Source of the DNA: Streptacidiphilus sp. P02-A3a
GTDB taxonomy: Bacteria > Actinomycetota > Actinomycetes > Streptomycetales > Streptomycetaceae
Assembly (NCBI RefSeq): GCF_014084105.1
Contig: NZ_CP048289.1
Span: 2,055,922 to 2,119,921, forward strand
DNA length: 64,000 nt
Direction of reading: 5' to 3'
Positions 1 to 8,864 of this stretch are shown piece by piece (the stretch's first letter is position 1; each line of letters opens with the position of its first letter). The position numbers and the translations under genes are program-made. The notes beneath the pieces are model-generated. The model was not told where the DNA came from. It worked only from the letters and a program-made list of their open reading frames with translations, and made no database searches.

Positions 1-984
1 CTGGCCGGTCGTGGTGGTGCCGCCGCCACCGCCGGTGGTGCCGCCGGTGATCTGGTTGAAGATCCTTGAGTAGGCGTAGCCGAGCGGCTTGTCGTAGCCG
101 TCGACCTCCCAGAAGGACAGCTCCTGAACGCCGTTGGCGGCGGCGAAGCTCTCCAGGGTGGAGGCGTTGGCCTGGGTGAAGTTCTCGTTGTCGTCGTTCT
201 GCCCGGCGATCGGGGTCAGCCCCTCCTTCGCGTACGCGGCGGAGGTGGAGATCCCGTACAGGCTCGCCAACTGCGAGGCGGTGTCGGTCGAGGCGGACTC
301 GGCGTCCGCGAGCGCGTTCTGCCCGTCGCCGAAGTCCATGGTCATCAGGTTGACCACGCTGACGTTGACGCCCTCGCTCTTGGCGTTCTGCAGCACGCCC
401 AACTCCTCGGAGGGCAGCCCGTTCGGGGCCACCGCGAGGGTGTAGTCGACCTGCACGGCCGGGTTCTCGGCCTGGAGCGCCGCCAGCGCCTGGTTGCGCA
501 GGGTGTTCGCGGCGGAGTCGTCCAGCACACCGCCCTCGATGTCGAAGTCGAGCCGGGTGACCCCGTAGGTGTTCACCACGTTCGCGTACGCGGCGGTCAG
601 CGCGGAGACCGAGGTACAGGTCTGCGCCAGCTCCCCGCCGTCGGCGCCGCCGAAGGAGATGATGACGTTGCCGCCGGACGCCTTCAGCGAGTTGATCTGC
701 GAGGTGAAGGCGCCGATGCCGGAGCCGTCGTCCTCCCACTCCGGGGTGCAGCCGGACTGCGGGATCAGGAACGCCAGGGTGTAGTACTTCAGACCCGTCG
801 CGCTCAGGTCCGCGGCCATGTCGCCCGCGTCGCTGCCGGAGATCTGCAGGTAGGGGGCGGCGTAGTGGGCCGGGTAGGCGCTGGACGCGGCCTGGGCGCT
901 GGTGGTGCTGCCGAGCAGCATGCCCATCGCGGCGAGGGGGAGCGCGGCGGCGGTGATGGATCTCTTGGCACGTGGCCAGAGCAT
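1..984 (-). CDS. GH18 chitinase, secreted (C-terminal end beyond window)
   Basis: Secreted glycoside hydrolase family 18 enzyme expected to cut chitin. The start ATG at 984 has a near-perfect Shine-Dalgarno AGGAGG about 5 nt upstream. Residues 1-33 are a Sec signal (RAKRS, hydrophobic core, AQA). The catalytic acid motif DFDIEGG lies near residue 150, in the LDFDIEGG form of Streptomyces ChiC/ChiD-like chitinases. The reading frame is open to base 1 and ends in a Gly/Thr linker (TGGTTGGGGGTTT), so a further domain, often a chitin-binding module, probably follows outside the window; alternatively that module was N-terminal in relatives and is absent here. The promoter region carries a DasR-like site. 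Family call is firm; exact specificity is inferred. Confidence 0.93.
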   Translation of the reverse strand, partial: MLWPRAKRSITAAALPLAAMGMLLGSTTSAQAASSAYPAHYAAPYLQISGSDAGDMAADLSATGLKYYTLAFLIPQSGCTPEWEDDGSGIGAFTSQINSLKASGGNVIISFGGADGGELAQTCTSVSALTAAYANVVNTYGVTRLDFDIEGGVLDDSAANTLRNQALAALQAENPAVQVDYTLAVAPNGLPSEELGVLQNAKSEGVNVSVVNLMTMDFGDGQNALADAESASTDTASQLASLYGISTSAAYAKEGLTPIAGQNDDNENFTQANASTLESFAAANGVQELSFWEVDGYDKPLGYAYSRIFNQITGGTTGGGGGTTTTGQ

Positions 985-1157
985 GGGTGTCCTCCTGCGG
1001 GGACGGTCGGGTGCCCCGCCCCCGCGCCGGTGGTCCGGAGCGGGGGCGGGACGGTGGGGGTACGCGCCGGTGGTCGCGGCGGTGCTGGTTGCCAGTGCTG
1101 TGCCGTAACTGCCGGGCTGGGCGCGGACCGCGACGTGGTGGGGCGTCCACGGCCCGC

Positions 1158-1218
1158 GTTCAAGAGGTTGAACAGCTGGGGGGCTTTGTATGGCCCTTTG
1201 TTCAAGGTGTGATTGAAC
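1158..1218. promoter_or_regulatory. Paired inverted repeats GTTCAA...TTGAAC
   Basis: Two perfect inverted repeats with the same 6-bp half-site: GTTCAA-GAGG-TTGAAC at 1158-1173 and GTTCAA-ggtgtga-TTGAAC at 1200-1218. The second overlaps the proposed -10 of the chitinase promoter, the first would lie about 30-50 bases into its transcript. Four copies of a half-site in 61 bases suggest a dimeric repressor. Which protein binds is unknown; the neighbouring LacI-family protein is one candidate, although the half-site is not the usual LacI-family consensus. Confidence 0.5.
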
Positions 1219-1254
1219 TAGCGAGCCATGGCCGCGTCAAGGGTCTGGACCAAT
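1212..1254 (-). promoter_or_regulatory. Chitinase promoter with DasR-like (dre) site
   Basis: On the minus strand the sequence TGGTCCAGACCC abuts a -35 TTGACG (1235-1240), followed by 17 bases and a -10-like TTCAAT (1212-1217). The plus-strand 16-mer at 1239-1254 agrees at 12 of 16 positions with the published DasR consensus (GGTCTAGACC core), and the 12-mer matches the direct repeat known from Streptomyces chitinase promoters at 11 of 12. This predicts induction by chitin products through relief of DasR repression. Motif seen; binding inferred. Confidence 0.65.
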
Positions 1255-1522
1255 TTCAGGTAAGGATGATGAGTCCCGCTCGGTTGCCAGCGGTTTGCCC
1301 TGACTGGCCTGCGGCGAGCGGCCGTTGACCGGTCCGGCGGGAGGAAGCGGAGGTCAGGGCACCAGTTCAGGAACCGAAGCCGGGCGCCGCGGCCGAATTG
1401 GGAGCGTGCCCAGCCGGATCGGCGGCCGGTACCGGAAAAATCGGGGCCGTCGCCGCCCGTCCCTCCCCCGTAGCTGGTCAACCGGCCGGACCGGGGACAG
1501 CCGGGGCAGGTATAACTGCGAT

Positions 1523-2572
1523 ATGAACAGAAAGCCGCCGTCCACCGGGTCGGTCACGCTGGAGGACGTCGCCCGGGTCGCGGGCGTGTCCCGGGCCACG
1601 GTCTCCCGGGTCATCAACGGGAACACCACGGTGGACCCGGCCATGCGCGAGCTGGTCGAGCGCGCGGTCGCCGAGACCGACTACGTGCCCAACCGCGCCG
1701 CCCGCTCGCTGGTGACCCGCCGTACCGACTCGATCGCGCTGGTGGTCTCCGAGGCCGAGCAGCGCGCCGTCGCCGACCCCTTCCTCGGCCGGATGTTCAC
1801 CGACCCGTTCTTCGGACGGGTCGTCACCGGCGTGATGGAGGTCATCCGCCCGCGCGGCGTGCAGCTGGTGCTGATGCTGGTCGACGACGCCCCCTCGCGC
1901 GCCAACCTGGTCAGCTACCTGCGCCAGGGCCACGTCGACGGGGTGGTGCTGATCTGCGGCCACGTGGCCGACCCGCTGCCGCGGATGCTGGCCGAGGCCA
2001 GGGTCCCGGCGGTGCTCTCCGGGCGTCCCGGCCGCCCCACCCCGATCAGCTTCGTCGAGGCGGACCAGCGCGCCGGGGCGGCGCTCGCCGTCGAGCACCT
2101 GGTCTCGGTCGGACGGCGGCGCATCGCCACCGTCACCGGGCCGATGGACATGCCCGCCAGCCAGGAGCGGCTGACCGGCTTCCGCGAGGCGCTGGCCGCG
2201 CACGGACTGACCGAGGCGGGCCTGGTCGAGGGCGACTTCACCCAGGCCGGGGGAGCGGCGGCGATGCGCCGACTGCTCTCCGAGTCACCGGACTTCGACG
2301 CGGTCTTCGTCGCCTCCGACCTGATGGCGCTGGGCGCGCTGCCGGTGCTCGGACGCGAGGGTCGGCGGGTCCCGCAGGACGTCGCGCTCGTCGGCTTCGA
2401 CGACAGCAGCGCCGCGCTGGCCTGCGACCCGCCGCTGACCACCGTCCGGCAGCCGCTGGAGGAGATGGCCTCGCGGATGGCGCAGCTGCTGCTCCAGCAG
2501 ATCGGCGAACCGGCCGAGGCGCTCCAGTCGGCCGTGTTCCACCCCACGCTGATGGTCCGGGAGTCGGCCTGA
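1523..2572 (+). CDS. LacI-family transcriptional regulator
   Basis: DNA-binding repressor with an N-terminal LacI helix-turn-helix (residues about 11-33, containing AGVSRATVSRVING), a hinge (YVPNRAARSL) and a periplasmic-binding-protein-like effector domain ending in the usual TTVRQP segment. 349 residues, normal length. ATG 1523 is chosen because the HTH begins immediately afterwards; a TATAAC hexamer ends 6 bases upstream and there is no good ribosome site, so the mRNA may be leaderless. The ligand is probably a sugar. It lies divergent to the chitinase and upstream of a secreted protein; its target is not evident from sequence. Confidence 0.93.
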   Translation: MNRKPPSTGSVTLEDVARVAGVSRATVSRVINGNTTVDPAMRELVERAVAETDYVPNRAARSLVTRRTDSIALVVSEAEQRAVADPFLGRMFTDPFFGRVVTGVMEVIRPRGVQLVLMLVDDAPSRANLVSYLRQGHVDGVVLICGHVADPLPRMLAEARVPAVLSGRPGRPTPISFVEADQRAGAALAVEHLVSVGRRRIATVTGPMDMPASQERLTGFREALAAHGLTEAGLVEGDFTQAGGAAAMRRLLSESPDFDAVFVASDLMALGALPVLGREGRRVPQDVALVGFDDSSAALACDPPLTTVRQPLEEMASRMAQLLLQQIGEPAEALQSAVFHPTLMVRESA

Positions 2573-2649
2573 CCGGTGAACGCCGGGCCGGTGCTCTGTA
2601 CTCTTGGCGGGCTCTCCAAGTGATCATCACCGACAGAACTGGGGGACAG

Positions 2650-4326
2650 GTGTCCCATCACCGCCGCCTCATAGCGACCGCCGCGATGCTGGCAGCCGGC
2701 GTCGTCGCGGTGCCGAGTACGGCCGCCGCGGCCGCCCCGTCACCGGTCGGCGCCGCGGCTCGTCCCGTCGCCGCCGGCGCCTCCGCGCTGCCGAAGGCCC
2801 TCTCCGCGGGCTTCCGGACGTTCACCAGCCCCGCGAGCGACTCGGAGCGCGGGCAGGGCGTCCCGGTCGGCGCCACGAGCAGCCAGGGCGTCGCCGCCAC
2901 GCCCGACCCGACCCTGCGGGTCGGCCTCACCGGCACCACCGACTCGGCCTACGGGCTCAACCTGGTCACCTCGGTCACCGGTGCCGCCGGGGTGCCGCTC
3001 ACCGTCACCGTCGCCTGGGGCGACGGCAGCACCAGCACCGCCACCCTCACCGGATCCGGCAATGTGACCAGTGATCACACGTACCCGCAGGTGGGTGCGT
3101 TCAAGGCCACCGTCACCGTCACCGACGGCCGGGGCGACACGGTGACCAACTCGCTGTCGGGCGTCACGGCCGGTTCGGACCTCACCCCCTTCGGCCCGAC
3201 GCGCCTGCTCGACACCGGGACCGGCCTGGGCGCGCCCAAGGCCAAGGTGGGACCGGACTCGGTGCTGAGGCTGAGGATCGGCGGCAACCACGGGATCCCG
3301 ACCGGGGTCACCGCCGCAGTCCTCAACGTCACCGTGGCCGACCCCACCAGCAGCGGCCACCTCAGCGCCTACGCGGACGGTACGGCCCTTCCGGCCACTT
3401 CGAACATCAACTTCGTCGCGGGGCAGACCGTTCCGAACCAGGTGGTCGTGACGGTCGGTGCCGACGGCTACGTCGACCTGTACAACGCGTCCGGCGGGAC
3501 GGTGAACCTGATCACCGACATCGCCGGGTACTTCTCGACGACGGCCGCCAGCGGCTACACCCCGATCACGCCCCACCGGCTGCTCGACACCCGCAAGGGC
3601 ATCCGGGTCGCCCAGGCGCAGGTCCCCGGCCACAGCTCGATCACGGCCCTGATCGCCGGAGCCCACAAGGGGGTGCTGCCCGCCACCGGGGTCACCGCCG
3701 TGGCGCTGAACATCACCGCCAGCGGTGCCAAGGGCGCCGGGTTCCTGAGCGTCGTCCCGGACGGCGTCACCTCGATCACCACCTCGAACGTCAACTTCGG
3801 TGCGAACCAGACGATCGCCAACGCGGCGATCGCGCCGGTCGGCGCCGACGGCAGGATCCGCGTCTACAACGGCAGCGCCCTGCCCACCGACATCGTGGTG
3901 GACGTGGTCGGCTACTACAGCGCCGCGAGCAGGGGCGCGTACGTGCCGCTCCCGCCGACCCGGCTGCTGGACACCGCGGCACCGGCGGTCTCCGCCCTGC
4001 CCGGCGGCGACTACCTGCACCTGGCGCTCAACGTGGCCTGGGCGAACGTCACCAGCTGGGTGCTCAACACCACCGTGACCGACACCGCGACCGGCGGCTC
4101 GCTGGCGGTCGGCTGGGACCCGAACACGCAGGAGATGTACCTCTTCGGCAGCGCCGGCCGACCGGCGACGCCGCTGTACTCCTCGTTGAACTGGACCAGG
4201 GGCGAGACCGTCGCCAACCTCGTCCAGGCGCGGCCGGGCCCCTACGGCCTCGTGGACTTCTGGAACACCGGCACCGGCTCCACCGACCTGCTGGTCGACG
4301 CCTTCGGCATGTACGAGAACCGCTGA
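2650..4326 (+). CDS. Secreted PKD-domain protein with LLDT repeats
   Basis: 558-residue exported protein of unknown function. The GTG start at 2650 is preceded by GGGGGACAG and opens a classical Sec signal (HHRRLIATAAMLAAG... AAAA). Around residues 85-175 is a PKD-like beta-sandwich (VAWGDGST, DHTYPQVGAFKATVTVTD). Three units of about 120-150 residues follow, each starting with a TRLLDT motif and containing a GYF/GYY-type end (AGYFST, VGYYSA); this repeat is widespread in actinobacterial surface proteins. The third unit is more divergent. No enzyme motif seen. A very strong hairpin follows the stop codon. Cell-surface or adhesive role is inference. Confidence 0.85.
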   Translation: MSHHRRLIATAAMLAAGVVAVPSTAAAAAPSPVGAAARPVAAGASALPKALSAGFRTFTSPASDSERGQGVPVGATSSQGVAATPDPTLRVGLTGTTDSAYGLNLVTSVTGAAGVPLTVTVAWGDGSTSTATLTGSGNVTSDHTYPQVGAFKATVTVTDGRGDTVTNSLSGVTAGSDLTPFGPTRLLDTGTGLGAPKAKVGPDSVLRLRIGGNHGIPTGVTAAVLNVTVADPTSSGHLSAYADGTALPATSNINFVAGQTVPNQVVVTVGADGYVDLYNASGGTVNLITDIAGYFSTTAASGYTPITPHRLLDTRKGIRVAQAQVPGHSSITALIAGAHKGVLPATGVTAVALNITASGAKGAGFLSVVPDGVTSITTSNVNFGANQTIANAAIAPVGADGRIRVYNGSALPTDIVVDVVGYYSAASRGAYVPLPPTRLLDTAAPAVSALPGGDYLHLALNVAWANVTSWVLNTTVTDTATGGSLAVGWDPNTQEMYLFGSAGRPATPLYSSLNWTRGETVANLVQARPGPYGLVDFWNTGTGSTDLLVDAFGMYENR

Positions 4327-4339
4327 CCCGCTCGCGGAC

Positions 4340-4385
4340 CGGCCGGGGCCCGGGGCAGCGTCCACGCTGCCCCGGGCCCCGGCCG
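4340..4385. terminator. Bidirectional terminator, 21-bp perfect arms
   Basis: Perfect inverted repeat with arms of 21 bp (right half CGCTGCCCCGGGCCCCGGCC) around a 4-base loop TCCA. It sits between the convergent stops at 4326 and 4406, so it can end transcription from both sides. No T-run follows, as is common in high-GC actinomycetes. Confidence 0.85.
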
Positions 4386-4405
4386 CGGTGACGGGCCGCC
4401 CGGAC

Positions 4406-6019
4406 TCAGTCCGCGGTGGCGATCAGCGTCTCCAGCTTGACCTCCGGGTGGCTCCGGACGAAGCCGTTCATCTGCCACTTGTCGGCGAACAGCGCCAGCA
4501 GCACCTCGTCCGAACGCCGGGTCAGCACCTCGCCGTTGACCAGCCGCTGGCGGTTGAGCGTGGCCGCGCCCTCCGGGTCGGTGACCCGGGCGATGTTGTA
4601 CGGCAGGTAGTCCAGCGTGATCGCGGACGAGAACTCGTGCTCCATCCGGTGCAGCACCACGTCGAACTGCATCGGGCCGACCGCCGCCAGCACCGGCGCC
4701 TGGTCGCCGCGCCGGTCGGAGACCAGCACCTGCACCACGCCCTCCTCGTCCAGCTGCGAGATGCCCTTGCGGAACTGCTTGGAGCGGCTGATGTCCTTCG
4801 GCCGGGCCACCGCGAAGTGCTCCGGCGCGAACGCGGGCAGCGCCGGGAACTCGGCCTTCTTGCCCGCGTACAGGGTGTCGCCGACGCGCAGCGCGGTCGC
4901 GTTGATCAGGCCGACCACGTCGCCCGGGTAGGACGTGTCGACCACGGTGCGCTCGGCGCCGAAGACGGTGTGCGCGTACTTGGTCGCGAAGGAGCGCCCG
5001 CTGGCCGCGCGGGTGACGTTCATGCCGCGCTCGAACACCCCGGAGCAGACCCGGACGAAGGCGATCCGGTCCCGGTGCGCCGGGTCCATGTTGGCCTGGA
5101 TCTTGAACACCAGGCCGGTGAAGTCCGAGTCCACCGGACGCGCGCCCCCGGCCGCCAGCGGACGCGGGCCCGGCTCGGGCGCGAGGTCCACCACCGCGTC
5201 CAGCAGCAGGCCGACACCGATGTTGGTGAGCGCGGCGCCGAAGAACACCGGGCTGATCTTCCCGGCCCGGAACGCCTCCGGGTCCCAGCCGGGACCGGAG
5301 GAGAGCACCAGCTCCAGCTCCTCCAGCGCGGTCTCCCAGAGCGGGCCCTCCTCGGCCGCCGCCTGCTCGGCGGTCAGCCGCTCCTCGACCGCCTTGTGGG
5401 TGCCGCCGGGGACGCGGGTGAAGCGCAGCATCTGCTCGGTGTCGCCCGCCCGGACCAGCCCGCGCAGGTTCCCGGCGGCGCCGACCGGCCACACCATCGG
5501 CACCGGAGTGATGCCGAGGATGTTCTCGATGTCCTCCAGCAGGTCCAGCGACTCGCGTCCGCGCCGGTCCCACTTGTTGATGAAGGTGATCACTGGGACG
5601 CCCCGGTGGCGGCAGACCGAGAACAGCTTGCGGGTCTGCTCCTCCAGGCCCTTGGCCGCGTCCACCAGCATGATCGCGCAGTCGACGGCGGCCAGGACCC
5701 GGTAGGTGTCCTCGGAGAAGTCGGCGTGACCGGGGGTGTCCACCAGGTTCATCACATGGTCGCGGTGGCCGAACTGGAGCGCGGCGGAGGTCACCGAGAT
5801 GCCGCGTTCCTTCTCCAGCTCCATCCAGTCGGAGGTGACGCCGCGCCGACCACCCTTGCCGTGCACCGCGCCGGCCGAGGTGATGGCCTGCGCGTGCAGC
5901 GCCAACGCCTCGGTCAGCGTGGACTTACCGGCGTCGGGGTGGCTGATCACGGCGAAGGTGCGACGCCGGTCCGCTTCCTGCAGTACCTGGGTCGCGGTGG
6001 CAGGGTGGTCGGAGCTCAC
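4406..6019 (-). CDS. prfC: Peptide chain release factor 3
   Basis: Translational GTPase that recycles release factors RF1/RF2 from the ribosome. G-motifs are clear: SHPDAGKST (G1, about residue 26), DTPGHADFSED (G3, about 93) and NKWDRRG (G4, about 147); the C-terminal region with LDYLPYNIARV is RF3-like. A GTG start at 6019 gives 537 residues, close to the usual 525-540; a farther upstream ATG would add 12 unconserved residues. Single-gene unit between the shared terminator and the alcohol dehydrogenase gene. Confidence 0.95.
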   Translation of the reverse strand: MSSDHPATATQVLQEADRRRTFAVISHPDAGKSTLTEALALHAQAITSAGAVHGKGGRRGVTSDWMELEKERGISVTSAALQFGHRDHVMNLVDTPGHADFSEDTYRVLAAVDCAIMLVDAAKGLEEQTRKLFSVCRHRGVPVITFINKWDRRGRESLDLLEDIENILGITPVPMVWPVGAAGNLRGLVRAGDTEQMLRFTRVPGGTHKAVEERLTAEQAAAEEGPLWETALEELELVLSSGPGWDPEAFRAGKISPVFFGAALTNIGVGLLLDAVVDLAPEPGPRPLAAGGARPVDSDFTGLVFKIQANMDPAHRDRIAFVRVCSGVFERGMNVTRAASGRSFATKYAHTVFGAERTVVDTSYPGDVVGLINATALRVGDTLYAGKKAEFPALPAFAPEHFAVARPKDISRSKQFRKGISQLDEEGVVQVLVSDRRGDQAPVLAAVGPMQFDVVLHRMEHEFSSAITLDYLPYNIARVTDPEGAATLNRQRLVNGEVLTRRSDEVLLALFADKWQMNGFVRSHPEVKLETLIATAD

Positions 6020-6100
6020 GTGAATCCTCGGTCCTGGGCTGATGCGGGCGAACAAATCACCTTAACAGAAACCCAACGCCCAGCCGTGGCTGGAAGACCG

Positions 6101-7180
6101 CTAGAAGACCACCAGCGAGCGTCCGCCCTTCCCGGCGGCCATCCGCTCGAACGCCGCCGGGATCTCGTCCAGCGTGATCCGGTCGGTGATCAGCGCCTCC
6201 AGGTCCAGCCGCCCGGCGCGGACGTGCTCGGCCAGCACCGGGACGTCCCGGGCCGGGTCGCTGTTGCCGTAGCAGCAGCCGCTGAGCGTCCGGGCGTAGT
6301 GGAACACCTCCAGCGCCGAGAACGACACCAGGTCGTCCTTGGCGCCGATGCCGACCACCGTGGTCCGGCCCCCGCGCCGGGTCGAGGACCAGGCCGCCCG
6401 GATCGTGCTGCTCCGCCCCACGCACTCGAAGGCGTGGTCCGCGCCGTTGCCGCCGGTCAGCTTGCGCACCGCCTTCGGCGTCTGCTCGTCGGCGACCAGG
6501 AACTCGGTCGCGCCGTGCCGCCGGGCCAGCTCCTCCTTCTCCGGGGTGACGTCCACCGCGACGATCGGCGACGCCCCGGCGATCCGGGCGGCCTGGAGCA
6601 CCGCGAGCCCGATCCCGCCGACCCCGAAGACCACCACCGACTCGCCCGCGCGCACCCGGGCCGCGTTGTGCACCGCGCCGTAGCCGGTGAGCACGGCGCA
6701 GCCGAGCAGCGCCGCCGAGGTCAGCGGCACCCCGTCCGGCAGCGGCACCACCGCGTTCGCGTTGACCACCGTCTCCTCGGCGAAGGCGGCGGCGCCCAGC
6801 CCCGGGTACAGCCCGGTGCCGTCCGGGAGCGCGGCGTAGGTCTGCACCGAGGCGGCGTACTGGTTCTCGCACAGCCACGGCTCACCGATCGCACACAGGT
6901 GGCAGTGCCCGCAGGCGGGAGCCCAGTTGAGCACCACCCGGTCGCCCGGACGGACCGTGTCGACGCCCTCGCCGACCGCGAGCACGGTGCCCGCGCCCTC
7001 GTGCCCGAGCACGGTCGGGGTGGTCGGCCGCAGCACGCCGGTGGACAGCGACAGGTCGGAGTGGCAGACGCCCGCGGCGGCCAGCTTCACCCGCACCTTG
7101 CCGGGCCCCGGCTCGGGCAGGACGATCTCGGTGATCTCAAGTGCTGCGCCCACGGCGGGGAGCAGGGCGGCGCGGACCAT
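6101..7180 (-). CDS. Zinc-dependent alcohol dehydrogenase (class III-like)
   Basis: Medium-chain NAD(P)-dependent dehydrogenase, 359 residues. Catalytic zinc ligands are C39 (AGVCHSDL) and H60-E61 (GHE); the structural zinc loop has C90, C93, C96 and C104; the nucleotide fold shows GVGGIGLAVLQ. The pattern fits the Zn-alcohol / mycothiol-type formaldehyde dehydrogenase group. The ATG at 7180 is chosen over 7192 because GATGAGG lies 6 bases before it. It follows the aldehyde dehydrogenase gene by 70 bases on the same strand, so alcohol to aldehyde to acid oxidation in one operon under the TetR regulator is likely; the substrate is unknown. Confidence 0.9.
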   Translation of the reverse strand: MVRAALLPAVGAALEITEIVLPEPGPGKVRVKLAAAGVCHSDLSLSTGVLRPTTPTVLGHEGAGTVLAVGEGVDTVRPGDRVVLNWAPACGHCHLCAIGEPWLCENQYAASVQTYAALPDGTGLYPGLGAAAFAEETVVNANAVVPLPDGVPLTSAALLGCAVLTGYGAVHNAARVRAGESVVVFGVGGIGLAVLQAARIAGASPIVAVDVTPEKEELARRHGATEFLVADEQTPKAVRKLTGGNGADHAFECVGRSSTIRAAWSSTRRGGRTTVVGIGAKDDLVSFSALEVFHYARTLSGCCYGNSDPARDVPVLAEHVRAGRLDLEALITDRITLDEIPAAFERMAAGKGGRSLVVF

Positions 7181-7230
7181 CGCGTACCTCATCTGCGTCT
7201 GGAGTTGGGAGGGTGAGTGGGACTGCGGGA

Positions 7231-7270
7231 TCAGAACTGGAGCGACTTGGTCAGAACTGGAGCGACTTGG
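7231..7270. repeat. 20-bp perfect tandem duplication at gene end
   Basis: The 20-mer TCAGAACTGGAGCGACTTGG occurs twice head-to-tail (7231-7250, 7251-7270). On the minus strand each copy encodes the last residues and stop of the aldehyde dehydrogenase, so the end of the gene including the stop codon is duplicated just beyond the true stop at 7251. Confidence 0.95.
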
Positions 7271-8669
7271 GCTGGAGGAACTCCTCCAGGCCGTGCCGTC
7301 CGAGCTCGCGGCCGACGCCGGAGCCCTTGTAGCCGCCGAAGGGCGCGATCGGGTTGAAGCGTCCGCCGTTGATGTCGACCTGGCCGGTGTCCATCCGCCG
7401 GGCGAAGGCCACCGCCGTCTCGTTGTCGGCCGCCCAGACCCCGCCCGCCAGGCCGTAGTCGGTGCCGTTGGCGATCTCCAGGGCGTGCTCCTCGTCCCGG
7501 TAGGCGAGGATCGACAGCACCGGGCCGAAGATCTCCTCCTGGGCGACGGTCATCTCCGGGGTGACGTCGGCCAGGATCGTCGGCCGCACGTAGAAGCCCC
7601 GGTCCAGGCCCTCGGGGGGCTCCGCGCCGCCGGTCGCGACCCGCGCGCCCTCGCGGACGGCGGTCTCGATGTAGCCGCGCACCCGCGCCCGCTGCTTGGC
7701 GCTGACGACCGGACCGAGCCGGGTCTCGGCGGCGGCCGGGTCGCCCGGGACGTACTTGGCGGCGGCCTTGACGGCGATCGCCACGGCCTCCTGGTACTGG
7801 TCGGCCGGGACCAGCAGCCGGGTCCAGGCACTGCACGTCTGACCGGAGTTGGACATCACGTTGCCGACGTTGACGCTGACCGCCCGGGTCAGGTCCGCGC
7901 CCGGCAGCACGACGTTGGCGGACTTGCCGCCGAGCTCCAGCGCGACCCGCTTGACGCCGCCGCCCGCCGTCTCGGCGATCAGCCGGCCGACGGCGGTCGA
8001 GCCGGTGAAGGACACCAGATCCACCCCCGGGTGCCCGGCCAGTGCCGCGCCGGCCACCGCGCCGACGCCGGTGACCAGGTTGAACACCCCCGCCGGGAGG
8101 CCCGCCTCGTGCACGATCGCGGCGAACAGCCGGGCCACCAGCGGGGTGTCCTCGGCGGGCTTGAGCACCACCGTGCACCCGGCCGCCAGCGCGGGCACGA
8201 CCTTCGCGACGATCTGGTGCAGCGGGTAGTTCCACGGGGTGATCGCCGCGACCACCCCGGCCGGCTCGGCGTAGACGATCGAGTTGCCGACCTGCTCGGT
8301 GAACGCGTACCCGGCCAGGATGTCCAGGTAGGACTGGGCGACCGCGAGCGGCAGCCCGGCCTGTACGGCGGTGGCGAAGCCGATCGGCGCGCCCAGCTCG
8401 GCGACCACGGTCCCGGCGATCTCCGACTGCCGGGCGGCCAGGCCGTCCCGCAGCCGGGTCAGGTACGCCAGCCGCTCCTCGGGCGCGGTCGCGCCCCAGG
8501 CCCGGGCGGCGGCGCGGGCGGCGGCCACGGCGGTGTCGACGTCCTCGGCGGTACCGGCCGGGACGGACGCCAGGACCTCCTCGGTCGCCGGGTTCAGCAC
8601 CGCGATGGACTCGCTGCCGAGGGAGTCGCGCCACGCGCCGCCGATGTACTGATCTCCGTGCTGCTGCAC
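7251..8669 (-). CDS. Aldehyde dehydrogenase family protein
   Basis: NAD(P)-dependent oxidation of an aldehyde to the acid. 472 residues, full length. Motifs: [10 protein letters not shown] and VLKPAEDTP (cofactor binding), [15 protein letters not shown] with the general-base Glu (about residue 243), SNSGQTCSA with the catalytic Cys (about 278), and EEIFGPV. GTG start at 8669 with GGAAGGA about 8 bases upstream. First gene of a probable operon with the alcohol dehydrogenase and divergent from a TetR regulator whose operator lies 52 bases upstream of this start. Its 3' end is duplicated. Substrate is not predictable from sequence. Confidence 0.93.
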   Translation of the reverse strand: MQQHGDQYIGGAWRDSLGSESIAVLNPATEEVLASVPAGTAEDVDTAVAAARAAARAWGATAPEERLAYLTRLRDGLAARQSEIAGTVVAELGAPIGFATAVQAGLPLAVAQSYLDILAGYAFTEQVGNSIVYAEPAGVVAAITPWNYPLHQIVAKVVPALAAGCTVVLKPAEDTPLVARLFAAIVHEAGLPAGVFNLVTGVGAVAGAALAGHPGVDLVSFTGSTAVGRLIAETAGGGVKRVALELGGKSANVVLPGADLTRAVSVNVGNVMSNSGQTCSAWTRLLVPADQYQEAVAIAVKAAAKYVPGDPAAAETRLGPVVSAKQRARVRGYIETAVREGARVATGGAEPPEGLDRGFYVRPTILADVTPEMTVAQEEIFGPVLSILAYRDEEHALEIANGTDYGLAGGVWAADNETAVAFARRMDTGQVDINGGRFNPIAPFGGYKGSGVGRELGRHGLEEFLQPKSLQF

Positions 8670-8720
8670 CAGGTGGTCCTTCCGTCGCGGCCGCGCTGCC
8701 GGGTCACCGGTCGGCCGGGA

Positions 8721-8741
8721 TTAACTAGCGATGCTAGTTAA
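8721..8741. promoter_or_regulatory. TetR-type operator between aldehyde dehydrogenase and TetR
   Basis: Perfect inverted repeat with 9-bp arms TTAACTAGC and GCTAGTTAA around GAT, AT-rich against a very GC-rich background. It lies in the divergent promoter region, 52 bases from the aldehyde dehydrogenase start and 124 from the TetR start. Size and placement fit an autoregulated TetR-family operator controlling both units. Confidence 0.75.
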
Positions 8742-8864
8742 TGTCGCCGGGTCCGCCCACCGCAAGTGCGCCGGGCAGTTCCCCGTCTCACAGCCTGCCC
8801 GGTGGCGCGGATCCGCGCCCGCACAACGCGATGGCCGGTGCCCACGACGCCATAGACTCAGCCA

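Larger units (their letters stand above)
985..1522. other. Divergent intergenic region chitinase / LacI
   Basis: Non-coding stretch of 538 bases between the divergent chitinase and lacI-family genes. It holds, from left to right, a perfect inverted repeat GTTCAA-4-TTGAAC (1158-1173), a second one GTTCAA-7-TTGAAC (1200-1218), a candidate chitinase promoter on the minus strand, a DasR-like palindrome (1239-1254), and close to the LacI start a TATAAC hexamer (1511-1516). No credible gene is seen on either strand. Confidence 0.7.

Noticed and set aside
1426..1435. CCGGTACCGG palindrome upstream of the LacI gene as its operator
   Set aside because: Ten bases, GC-rich and easily explained by chance in this composition; not of the usual LacI-family site form.
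4388..7216. Long plus-strand open frame opposite prfC and the alcohol dehydrogenase gene
   Set aside because: Translation is a His/Arg/Gly/Val-rich shadow with no family motif; the minus-strand genes have clear motifs and ribosome sites.
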